This document shows positions 50,733 to 61,867 of a DNA stretch of 64,000 nucleotides, piece after piece. The notes below the pieces were generated by a model. That model was not told the DNA's origin. It did not search any database and worked only from the letters and a program-made list of their open reading frames with translations. Position 1 is the first letter of the stretch. The number at the start of each line of letters is the position of its first letter. A program made the position numbers and the translations under genes. The DNA comes from Chrysomallon squamiferum (lineage: Eukaryota; Mollusca; Gastropoda; Neomphalida; Peltospiridae). Location: positions 15,217,953 to 15,281,952 of the forward strand of contig CM022674.1 of NCBI GenBank assembly GCA_012295275.1, read 5' to 3'.

Positions 50733-51314
50733 GTTTTATCTCTTCGATATACTGAACATCTATCAGAGAAGTACAAAATTTTTCAAATGACTGAGTCACC
50801 GTGTCTCTGTGTTTGGGTTTAGATGTGGGTGTATTTTCAAGATAACTTTCCTGACACAAGTAAACTAAATCGACACAGCAGTGCTGAACCCGAAAACCGA
50901 AACAAAAGTCTGTCTGTCTGTCTGTCTGTCTGTCGTTTTATTTCTCTGACATATTAAATGTCTATCCCACAAGTACACAAAGTTTCCAATGACTGAGTCT
51001 CTGTGTTTCGATGTTTGTGTGTTATGTGTGTATTTGTGTGTTTTGGAACGGTTGGGTGCGTGTGCGTGCGTGCATGCATGTCTGATATAATATTTAACTA
51101 CACGTAGTTAATCGATGATTCATGGATAATATATTGTTGTTTTTAGATAATTATTTTGTTATAACTGAATTGCTATGCTTATTTATTCATTTATTGTTTT
51201 TTAGATCCGTGGATTTCAGATAGAGTGAAAGAAAAGCAGAAACAGCCTTCTCTGTTACGGGAACGTTTGAAACCTCCAACTGTTAACAATTATATACTGG
51301 CAACCAAATCATAG
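49751..51314 (+). pseudogene. Truncated CNBD2-like 3' end, copy C
   Basis: Fused exon 49751-49944 with in-frame TAA at 49839-49841, as in copy B. Exon equivalents: 50257-50373, 50635-50701, 50841-50907 and 51205-51314. Two acceptors are damaged. The 50257 exon is preceded by TTTCAA instead of TTTTAG, and the duplicate exon at 50841 by TTTTCAA instead of TTTTCAG. This copy is more degraded than B. Confidence 0.8.
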
Positions 51315-53397
51315 TATTATGGACGTCAAGAGACAAGATTCAGGAATTATTTCCATACAACTTTTAACAGCCTATGTTCCAGTATTTCGGAACTGTTCGA
51401 ATACAACGTGCTATCATTCAAGATGATCTGAAGGTCAACACAAAGAAAAACAGAAATGAAAATATCATACCTATAAATGGAGAACGCTTATAGACACCCT
51501 CCTGTGTCTTCCATTGAAAAAGAAATGTTAATTAAGTACTGCAAATTGCCTGTATTGTTTTCCGCTATATAATTTTTGAGATAATTTGACTGACTTTTGA
51601 TGGTATGATTTATTCTCTATTACATGCCTTATCTGAATAAAAACTGTATGATTGAAGTATCTGAAGTTTTATCATTCTGTTTATTGCTCGAATGTTATCT
51701 CGAACTGTGAAAAAGAAAAGTATTTAATCTCAATGAGAAATGACTGGGGTAGCCGCCAGTTCGTCATGGGTTTAGATCGTGTATCGGGAACATCGTTTAT
51801 CAGCTACAGTTTACGTGCATGGAGATAACGCTACGAACGTCGGTCACATAAACAACGTCGATCAAACAAAAGTCCGATAACTTAGCTTCATTTATGTATC
51901 CAACATGAAAGATTTCGCCACACGAAGGTGGAAGAAATCCTTGATGCAATAATTATGTGAAGTATCTTGACTATTTCCAACGAAAAGACTCTTTTACAGA
52001 GATATCAGTAGAACTGAATCTTAAAGCAACTACACGATCACTCGCTGGACATGAAACACATGTCACTCATCGTGTTTTCTTCCAAACCACCTTTTACGTC
52101 ATTGCCATTGAAGCCGATTCTCTGCAAACAGAACCAGCTGAATTCTGACTGAAGTTCTCGTTTGTGAGCAAAATTATCGTTCTTTTCACAATGTTTAGAT
52201 TTAACCGCATACAATTACGATTTAACGATATCGGAGCCAGTTACCTATAAACTGTCTAGCTGTGCCTGCACCTTGGTTTATAAATCAACAAGGTTATTTA
52301 GGCAGAGCACTTCTGTTGGTGATGTTAGTTCCAAGCTGTTTGTTGACGACACTGAGCCCAAAATCTGTGAAGATATTGAGCAGTTTATTTTTGATGCCCG
52401 AAAAAGCGAAAAATCTAAGGTCATGTGACTTCAGTTTCTCAACTGTTGTGATCTAAAAAAACCTTCTTATTTGTGATTGTTTTTATTCAGTAGTATTTAC
52501 CTATCTCTTTATCTGACAGTGTCTTAGAAATAATACTGGAACTGATGATGGAATAAGTGTGTTTAATTTGTGGGGAAAATTAGGCTTGTTATGTTTTAAA
52601 CTTGGTTTAAACCATATTACATACATAATAAAAAAAGTACATGTCACTCAGTACAAATTTCTTTATAATGTCTCCTCTTTGGTTTGAAATTTGATTCATA
52701 AAATCCACTTACATTCATACCACTATACCCTGCTTGTAATATTTGTAGAATTATTACGGTGTAATTCGTTATCCATTGTCCATGTGTTCTTAATACTCTC
52801 ACTGTAAAGTGCTTTGAGCCTCGCTCTCACTAGAAAGGGGCACTCCACAAGTCATCCTTAATATTATATAACCGTTTCTAGCATTAAGTGAACCCCAGTG
52901 GTGAAGAAAACTGGTGTTCAGAGACGATCTCGCTTTAGAATGGGTCCTTTTAGGGTTGTTAATTTATTTTTATTTTTATTATTTATTTTTTTTAGCGGAA
53001 AGCAAAATTAGATCAGCCAGTGAATGAATATTATGACGATACCTTAATATTTTTTAATAGTGGATAAATGATATTCAGTTTCAGATATTTCTTTAGGTTG
53101 TTTTTCGATTGTGAAACAATGCGAACCAGGTCGATACCATAATGTTGTTTAATACTAACAAATATTATTAACTGATATAGAAACTGTTGTTTGTAATTAG
53201 AATAAGGTATTTAAATCTTGAAAGAATCGTCGAGGAGAAAACAGTTTACTTTCTCTTTTATGTTAAAAAATTAATGAAATAAACATAATCGTATCAACTT
53301 GAAATGTGTTGAATTTTATTTTTTGCTTTCTATTCTTTCTTTTTTTTAAAGTTTTGTTACTTCTTCCTTTCTTCCTTTTTTATTTTTCTAATTGTTT

Positions 53398-53442
<45 letters not shown>

Positions 53443-53963
53443 ACTTTTATTGCTTCTTTCTTTCTTTCTTTAATTTTTTTATTTTATTGTTGACCAAGAT
53501 GATTCGTAGAGATGGTTATTTTAGTGAACAGAAGATTAAAAACAGTCTACATTTATAATAACAAAATGATCATGATGTTGATGATAATTATGATTAACTA
53601 AGATGATAATGTTAACAGGATGATACTTATATAAATGGTGATCATTATAACCATAATTGGATGGTAATGATAATAATAATAACATGTAACTTTATTTTTG
53701 AAGTGTACCTATATATTTATGTTTCGGACTATAAATCTATAAATAATTTATTCCTTTCTCGTATTGGTCTAATTATAAATCTAGGACTTAAATTATTTCT
53801 GTCGCGATTGTTCTAATTCTAAATTCAAATACTACTACAGTTTTATTAACGAATATATAGAACGTCAAAGACGGTCGTCATTGTAGACCTTTTATTATTT
53901 AGCATCTAGGGGTATTTTAGCGACGCGGTTGACCTAGTGAACGTGCTGAATTTGACTGATCCT

Positions 53964-54000
<37 letters not shown>

Positions 54001-54657
54001 GATAAGCAGTATTAGAAATAGAAAAAAGCAATAGAACAATCATAATAATCACAGCAGCAGAAAGAACAAGAATACTGTTTTCTTATATGCATGTCTTTAA
54101 ATAAATGACCACGTAACAACTTGAATTTGCTTTAAATACTAAAATAATACTAACAACATTTCCCTGGATTCGTCTGTAGCTGCTTACTTACACGCACGTA
54201 CGCACCAAAACACACAATCATTTACATACATACACACGAATATGCACACAAGCACACTCACACACACAGACTCACACAGTCTCTCTCTCTCTCTCATACA
54301 CACACACACACACACACAATTAACTAGAAATAGTGATAATCAAAATGAATTAGTTACACTAAATTCCAAATTAGAGACAACATCCGAAGTAACGACAATA
54401 ATTTCAAAGCAAAATCAAAAACAAAATCAATAACAAAAGCGAATTTATTCACAAATATATAAAATACATTCCGAAATACGATAATAAACTCCTCCCCCAA
54501 ATAAATAAATAAATAATCAAATGAATTCATTATTACTTAGAACGAATTTATAACTAGCTATAACAAAATCAAAAGTAAATATGCGAATATATTTACAATT
54601 AAACAGAGCAAACTCAGAATAACCGACAACAAATTAAAAAATATGTAAATAAATTAA
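51315..54657. other. Conserved 3' flank of copy C
   Basis: Near-identical to the copy B flank; TA run at 53400-53440. No supported gene. Confidence 0.6.
52801..52872 (+). mobile_element. Retroposon 3'-tail-like motif, copy C
   Basis: Paralogue of the 41829 and 47368 motifs. Confidence 0.4.
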
Positions 54658-55712
54658 TTATTGGAAACAAACTGAAATTTTTAATTATCGATAACAAATA
54701 TGAGATCAGAAATAATTATGGAGAAGAAATTTTCAGCTACACGATAACAATTCACAACTACCGACAAATAAATAAATAAATGAATAGATAAATAAATACA
54801 AAGACAATAGAATTCGGCTAATATGAACAATAAAATCAGAATCGAGAAGAAGGCTAAAATATTTGATTATAAATTAATAAATAAATAAATTTAAAAATCA
54901 ACAATAACTGATATGGAATTCTGTCAAAGCTATATATTAATTGTTTAAACATGTTTGGACATTTCTACACACTCGAAGCTTGTTTCGGTATTTGACGGTT
55001 GTTATCGGTATTCGTCGGTAACGGAAGGAACCAGTATTTCCGCGCGAGTGAAAACAGTCTATTTCTTAGAAGCGAACTGTGGTGTTTTCTGAGAAATACG
55101 CCTACATGCAAACACAGTAATATAACAACTCTTTCTTGGTTTTTATTTCCTTTTAGGTAGGTTGATATAATTGCAGGAAATTATGCGATAAATAATTATA
55201 ATAATAATAATAAAGTAAACAAAATAATTTACCGTGAATGTGTGCGTATCGGTATCTCTGCGCCTTGTAGTACAAGTTATTTTCGTTTCTCGTTCGTCAT
55301 TGTTTTTACACATTTTGAAAAACGACAGCTGTTATGACAGAGTATACTTATTCAGGTTTATCAACGTATTAGTAGTTTGACGTGATTATATGACACTGAT
55401 AACTTCATAGAAAAATAATATTTTTTAAAATCTAGTAATAACCACTGTCAAGGTAATGAAATTTGAAAGGACTTGATTTGGTGTATAATTATATTGAACA
55501 ATAATGTAACACTGTAAGTACATAATTACAATATTGAAATACCAGGATAGCGCAAGAAGGTGAAAAACAAGTTTCAGTTGTGGTTGGTCCCGAGGTAAAT
55601 GATTAAGAATACATATATGTCATTGTCAGATGCTGGATAATTGCATGCATGCTATGTAGTTTTAATCTTCAATATAAATTATAATGAAAACTTTGCAATA
55701 ACACATTTACAG
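54658..55712. other. PARP gene upstream region
   Basis: Unique AT-rich sequence, then a GC-richer stretch from about 54985 to 55110 (TTTCCGCGCGAG) that may be the promoter or first noncoding exon. GTCCCGAG|GTAAAT at about 55586-55600 is a possible donor of a 5' untranslated exon feeding the acceptor at 55711-55712. Confidence 0.4.
55063..55095 (+). promoter_or_regulatory. Two STAT-type GAS palindromes (TTCN3GAA)
   Basis: TTCTTAGAA at 55063-55071 and TTCTGAGAA at 55087-55095 both match TTCN3GAA exactly and start 24 bases apart, about 640 bases before the PARP start codon. In animals with JAK-STAT signalling this spacing would suit cooperative STAT dimers. Function is inferred from motif match and position only. 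Confidence 0.4.
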
Positions 55713-55723
55713 GTCAGTAAAAG

Positions 55724-58700
55724 ATGGCATACAGACGACAAAGAGATGATGAAAACCATTGGCATTTCCAAAATAACAATCAACAGCAAGTCCCACAGCA
55801 AATGTATTTTGTATTGCCTTCGTACAACCAACAACTGAACTTTCCGCCTTACACAGTAGGACATCTGAACCAAGGAAATTTTAGCGTTTTGGAAAGACCT
55901 GCCTATACAGAAGAGGAAGGAAATGATAGCAGATTCAGAGGACCAGTAAGTAGTCAGGGACATGGAGGAGACAAAGACTGGCACAGAAAAGGACAATATT
56001 TTTACAACAATCAAACTAATGGAAATTTAAAAGAAAGAACAATGTCACTAACAAATCTCACTTCCACTTCAACTGCTGGCAATTTAGATGATATAGAGGC
56101 AGCTGTAGAAAGTAGAGGAAGATCTGCTCACCAAAGCAGAGGATCTGGACACTATGACAGAAGAGGCAGAGGAAAAAGAGGTGGTAGAAGTAGAGGTAGA
56201 TGGCATAATAAGCAAGGAGTTGACAGAGGTTTAAAAGAAAGAGCAACGTCATTAACAAGTCTCTGCTCTTTAAATTCAGATGATAACAGAAGTGATGATG
56301 TGGAAGATACAGAAAGATTGAAAACTAAAAGAGACAGAGGCACGCCTAATTTACGTAGGGGTGGGAGAAGAGGCAGACGTGGACCGGTATCCAGAACTGG
56401 AACTCAAGAGAATAGAGCTGGTTTAGAAAATAGTGAAATAATTATTGATGACGATGGAAATGTTGTCAGATGTGATGTAACTGAGAAAGCTTCCAGAAGT
56501 CACACACAAATCAATGCCAAAAATAAACCCAAGAAACTTCCAAAATATAAAGAGAAAGAACAGGGTGAGAAATCTGCTGTCAACACAGGAGATGAAACTG
56601 TTACTTCAAATGAGAAGCCAGTGATAGATTTGTTAGCTAGTCTTAAAACCTTGTCTTCTGCAGAAATACCTGAGAAATATTTAATCCAGAAGAAATGTAA
56701 GCCAGAACAATCTGATCAGAAAAATTATCTGTCTTCTGAAAGAAGAAACAGGGAAAGTCAACAAGCATCCAAAGCTAATACACATACAGGAGAGAAACAA
56801 CAACCAGAAAGACTGGTAGATGCTGAAGAAAATGTAAAGAAAGTGTTTAACATTCTTCTTCAGAAGTTTAATGGTCGTACTGACTTTTCTAAGCTGATGA
56901 ATGAAGACACTCTTCCTCAAGAAGCCAAAGGAATTTCATGGTATAAAAGACACAGAAACCATTTTTTGCTTTTCAAACAAGATGATGAAATTAAATTTGT
57001 TTCTGTTTACTCCAAATATGCACGACCTTGCTATTTTTACAACAAAACTAACTGCCATAAAGATGACTGCAAATTTCTTCACATCTGCAGGCATTTTGTA
57101 ACCGGTGGCTGTAAATACAGTAGTTGCCTTTCACATAATTTTTTTGACAAGAGAAATAAGAATCGCATTGAGGAGATAGGTTTGGAATTTTTGAAAAATA
57201 AGAACATTGCAAAGGTTGTCAGATGCAGCACCCCTGAATGGTGTGAAGAATATCAGAATGGTATCAAACATGATGAACACTGTCCACTAATTCATGTCTG
57301 TAGAAAAGAGGACTGCAATAAGATGTGTGGCTTAGAACATGACATCAAGTCATCTGAACACAACCAGTGGGTGCTTAGACACCTTCATTTATGTCATTGC
57401 CCTGAATCTTTTCTCTCCAAAATGCTTCTGTCCAGAGAACTGAATTATAAGCAAGTAAAAGAAAATAAAAATAAAATGAAGGATGCTGATAAAAGGCCAG
57501 AACAGAAAGGTGACAGTCATAATGAAGAACACTGTGATCAAGTTCAGCAACTAATGCTAAACAATGAGAAACAAGCTGCTGAGGTTAAAGTCATAGATCG
57601 TCCAGTTCCTAAACCCCGCATAAAGTCTCTGCCTTTCCTTGCTGTAGCTTCTAGTGAAATATCTCAGGAAACAGATGACAGTGACGTAGAAAAGGATTCT
57701 GTTGACCTATCTCATGAATCAGATGACAGTGATGTAGAAAAGGATTCTGTTGAACTATCTCACGAATCAGATGACAGTGATGTGGAAGAGGATTCTGTTG
57801 AAAATTCCCAGCATTCAAATGACAGTGACGAAGAAGCAGGTCCTAAGTGCAGTGATCTCTGTGAGAAATACATCTGGAGTCAATGTTCCAAAACTTCACA
57901 CTACCATGGACCTAATCGTTTGCCATACCTCTGGCTGATAAAGGTGCAAGAAAGGTGGATTTCCTTTGATGAAATGGAAAATGAAAAGATAGAAAGATCA
58001 TTTTGTGACTGCGATAGAAAAATAAGTGATGTTAAGGTCAGTTATCTACTTATATCTAAATACTATAATCTCTACTATTGTTACACTATATTTGTGTTGC
58101 ATTAGTACAAATTAATTTGGATGTTAGCAAAACACATTTGAAGTAAATTCTGTTTTTCCTTTTAATTAAAGAAAAATAACTAATGTATCGATTCTGAGAT
58201 CTTCCCTTTAAACAATTATTTAGCTATTCTTTTATCAGTTATCACTGTTGATATCGCCTAAATAATATCTTTTCCTGTATGATTAAGTGATTTCTGTAAA
58301 GGGGTGGAAATTCATTTGCTAAACTGCCTTGAAAACTTGAGTGCTTAAAATATTTTGTGTTTTTTATTCTTTGCATGAGAAAGTAATATTTTTACTCTTA
58401 CTGTAAAACAGTGATAGAGCCTTTGTTACTAAACATGGTAATTAGATAACCAATTATTTTTCAGTATAAAAATACTCAGAATATTTTATTTTGGAGCTGT
58501 AACATCAGCCCATTTGCTTTTTTCAATTAGAGAAACAAATTTTTCTATTCAGTAACAATGTTGGAAATTACACAGGGATAATTAATTATTTTATTATTTC
58601 TAACAAGAATTTTATTTTAAATATTAATACAGTATCAAGAATAACTCTCAGTTTAAGTCAGAACATAACTACAAAATAATTAAACTATATGAAGTTTGTT

Positions 58701-61700
58701 TCTAATAAAGATACTGTATTCATATTAGCAGAATATCAACAATATTGATATTTTTAAGTTTGCCAGATTTGATCAAGGTTTACCCCCAAACAAACCAAAT
58801 ACTTTGAAAGCTGTTTTCAGCATTTTATGGTTTCTACCTCTGATGAGTTTGTCATTCCCATTACAGTTGATGGATCTTCTGTTATGATATATCATTAAAA
58901 AAAATAGAAATGCTGCTCATTCAAGTGTTACTAATATGTCATTTTTTTATTTTTCTGATAAGCAACATTTTGTAAGAATATTTATTTATTTAACTTTTTT
59001 TTTTCTGTGCATTCAGTTTATTAGATTTTTTTCCTTAGTTTTTTTGTTTTTTGTTTATGTATTTAGATTTTTATAGGCCTTCTTTTTGTATATATGGTTA
59101 TTGTGATTCATGTTATTTATATATTTCTCTTTTTGAAAGGTATCTGAGATATCTATGGCATTAATCACATACGAGACAATGACTGCTACAATTTACTTCA
59201 AACACACAGATGAAGAAACATTTGGAGAATCGACAGAAGTTCAGCGACTATCAACTCCTTCCTATGTCACTGGAACTGGCAATAATATGGCTGAATTAAC
59301 ACAGTGGTGTTGGTATTTCAAAGATGATAGAAGAAACTGGTTACCATATGAACCAGTAAGTAATGGCCAATGCACAGATCAAAACCACATTATGTGTATC
59401 AGAGTTAGAACAACAAAATAAGACCCACCCAGACATTAAACCAAACACTAAATCCCAGATGGAGATTTTTTATTCATAAAGTGTCTTTACTTTTGTTATT
59501 GTGGTTATTTTCTTTCAAACCTAGGATTTCTTTAAGAAACACCTCCAGGTTTTACTGCAAAACCAAAAAATAAAAAAGTGACATGATTATGAAGTTATTT
59601 GCTTTCACTTAATAAATTTATTTATTATTTTGTTACTGAATCAAAATCCACATTGGAAAAACTTAAAATTATATTTTATGTTTGCATGCTGAATAAAGAA
59701 TGTGTCACAGTGTATCTTTAATATATAATTACAGCACAGTACACAGTGGAAATAAAATAAGCAAGACACTTTTCTTAGCAGAAGACAAAATTGTGAGGTT
59801 TTATACCAAAAATAATGTAGCTTTAATGTATGTGCATATACAACTTTACTAATTCTTTATCATCTTCTGTTTTTTATTTAATTTTTTATCTTTGATTTTT
59901 CTTCTTGTTTTTTTTAAAGGCCAATTTACAGTACACTCTGGAAATGAAATACCAAAATAAGCAAGAATCATATTTCTTAGAGCATGAGCATTTTCAGTAT
60001 GAGATAAACTTTGAAGAAATGATACAGACTGATTTAGAAACAAAAATGACAAGCTCAATTCTGAGAAGACCCATATTTGTTTCTTCAGATGATGTCAGAC
60101 AGTGCAGAAAAGCGTAAGTCATTGTAGAAATATTTCTGTCAGAAAAAAAGCTGCAGTGAGCACATCAGCTGTGAATATTATAATTAATATTACTGGCTTT
60201 CCAAAACAAAAGTGAACACTGTCAGTCAGTTACCTTTTAATTAACAATTTTATTTAACAACACACTCATGACATTTTATTTTCAGTTACATGGCAGCAGA
60301 GTTATGGTTAAGGAGCACTGAGATGATGAGAGAGGAAAACCATTGCAGCCACATCATGGGCTGCTCTTTCCTCTTAGCAGCAAAGAATAATTTACATGCA
60401 CCATCCCACAGACTGAAAAATAAGACCAGACAGACTTCGATACACCAGTTGTGGAGCATTAGCTAGAATGAAAAATTTCACAATGTGTCCACCACTGGTG
60501 ATTGATCTGATGTCCCATTGTGCATCTCCTCCAGTTATAACAAATGACCTAACCCAGATTTAAACTGCATTCCGTTAATTGCTGAAAACCGTAATATTTT
60601 TATTATACTGAATTTTTTAGCCTTATATTGATTTTCTAACAATACCTTCTCCTTCTTAACAAACTTAATTTTGGCTGTTGGATTTGCTTAAAGAAATACA
60701 TTTTATTATATTGAATTCATCATTCTATTTATAGATCCCATCCTAATCTGCCAACACAGAAACCTATGTTGTCAGTGACTTCACCAGACGGCTGGGCACC
60801 CCTAGACTGTTATCAAACAGTAGAACTTGTGAAATTAAAACAGGGATGTTCAGAAGAAGCTGAGATGATCCACAATTTATTTTTTTCTACAATGGATCGC
60901 TCAAGTGTGGAAATCATATCACTATTTCGTATACAGAATCCAGTACTGTGGGAAAAATACTGCAGGTTGGTCTCCAGAAATCACCTGGAACATATACTTT
61001 TATCCTGTTCTATACATTTTGTATACATCCAAATTGAAGTTTCCTTTGTCAGTAATATGTGATGATAAAAATTTAAACCCAAGAAAAAATATAAGTTTAA
61101 TGTTATCAAACCTGAAATGTTAATGGTTGTAGAAAAAAGAACAACAAATCAACAAGTGTACAAATTATGGTAGGTAACAATTTTAAGAAATAGACTGCAT
61201 TTTGTTTACCTAAAACAGTGTTAGTGAGGATTTAAATAGAAGAGAGTAATGGTGATTTCAACCATTTTCAGTTAGCTATGGGATGTCACCACAGTATCTC
61301 TTAGTTCTGAGGATGTCTTAATCTGTATACTATCAGGCCAAGTCATTTATAATTTCCAATTTATTGTGATAAAAAAAAAAAAAAAAAAAATTCCAGATAA
61401 ATCAATATACTTATGTTTTTGTTCTAAATTTTAGTATGAAGAAAACAATGGTGATGAAGCTTCAGCAGGAAGATAGCACAGGCACAGTTAATGAAAAACA
61501 CCTTTTCCATGGAACTGACAGCAAAAAAGAAATCATCCGTGGTATCTGTCATAATAACATTGACTTTCGCCTCAGTGGTAAAAATGGAACAGTTTATGGA
61601 GATGGGGCATATTTTGCACGTGATGCCAAATACAGTCATAGCTACACCAGTGGTCCAGAGAGATTTATGTTTCTTTCAAAAGTTCTTGTAGGTCACTACA

Positions 61701-61867
61701 CCAAAGGTGACTCTAAATACTGTCGACCTCCTCCACGTACAGGTCATCATCTTTATGACTCGTGTGTCAATGACACTGAAAGGCCAAGTGTTTATGTCAT
61801 CTTTGACATGGCTCAGAGTTATCCAGAATATCTAATTCAGTATGCCGTTACTGAGAGTTTGAATTAG
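55724..61867 (+). CDS. PARP12-like: CCCH zinc-finger / WWE / PARP mono-ADP-ribosyltransferase, five coding exons, 1128 aa
   Basis: Exons 55724-58036, 59140-59355, 59920-60113, 60735-60965 and 61435-61867; phases 0, 0, 2, 2; all GT-AG. Residues 1-430 are basic, Arg/Gly- and Ser-rich and disordered. CCCH fingers: C436-x7-C444-x4-C449-x3-H453; C455...C463...C468..H471; C507...C520-x3-H524; C526-x4-C531-x3-C535-x3-H539. An acidic 18-residue repeat lies at about 644-705, then a Cys/His segment (709-728). WWE domain: TQWCWYFKDDRRNW near 825-838. PARP catalytic domain: VEIISLFRIQNPVLWEKYC in exon 4, HGT at 1010, GDGAYFA with Tyr 1044, and YPEYLIQY near 1119, where Leu/Ile replaces the Glu of poly-ADP-ribosylating enzymes. 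That pattern predicts mono-ADP-ribosylation using NAD+. Architecture matches the vertebrate PARP12/PARP13 group, RNA-binding and antiviral in vertebrates; that role here is inference. A 5'UTR intron ends at 55712. Confidence 0.92.
57664..57830 (+). repeat. 54 bp coding repeat encoding an acidic 18-residue motif
   Basis: Three clear copies plus a diverged fourth of ESDDSDVEKDSVELSH-type sequence inside the large PARP exon. SDVE/SDEE sites fit casein kinase 2 consensus (S-x-x-E), so the linker may be phosphorylated. Confidence 0.85.
58037..59139. other. PARP intron 1, no gene seen
   Basis: Non-repetitive AT-rich intron between the zinc-finger and WWE exons. Confidence 0.7.
60284..60555 (-). 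mobile_element. Degenerate tRNA-derived SINE-like copy in PARP intron 3
   Basis: The + strand reads TTAAGGAGCACTGAGATGAT, GAGAGAGGAAAAC, TCATGGGCTGCTCTTTCC, TTAGCAGCAAAGAATAA and TTTACATGCACCATCCCACAG. This strongly resembles the antisense of an abundant molluscan SINE that I recall (TGGGATGGTGCATATAAAAG, then CTTGCTGCTAATCG). The copy is diverged and its tRNA head is not clear. Orientation is inferred from that comparison. Confidence 0.5.

Larger units (their letters stand above)
49239..54657 (+). repeat. Segmental tandem triplication, copy C (5.42 kb)
   Basis: Same deletion and fused exon as copy B and nearly identical over the 3' flank. Homology ends near AAATATGTAAATAAATTA at about 54657, after which the sequence is unique. 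Confidence 0.85.

Noticed and set aside
54960-55060. TATA box for the PARP gene
   Set aside because: TATA-like words are abundant in the AT-rich DNA and none sits at a convincing distance from a defined start site.
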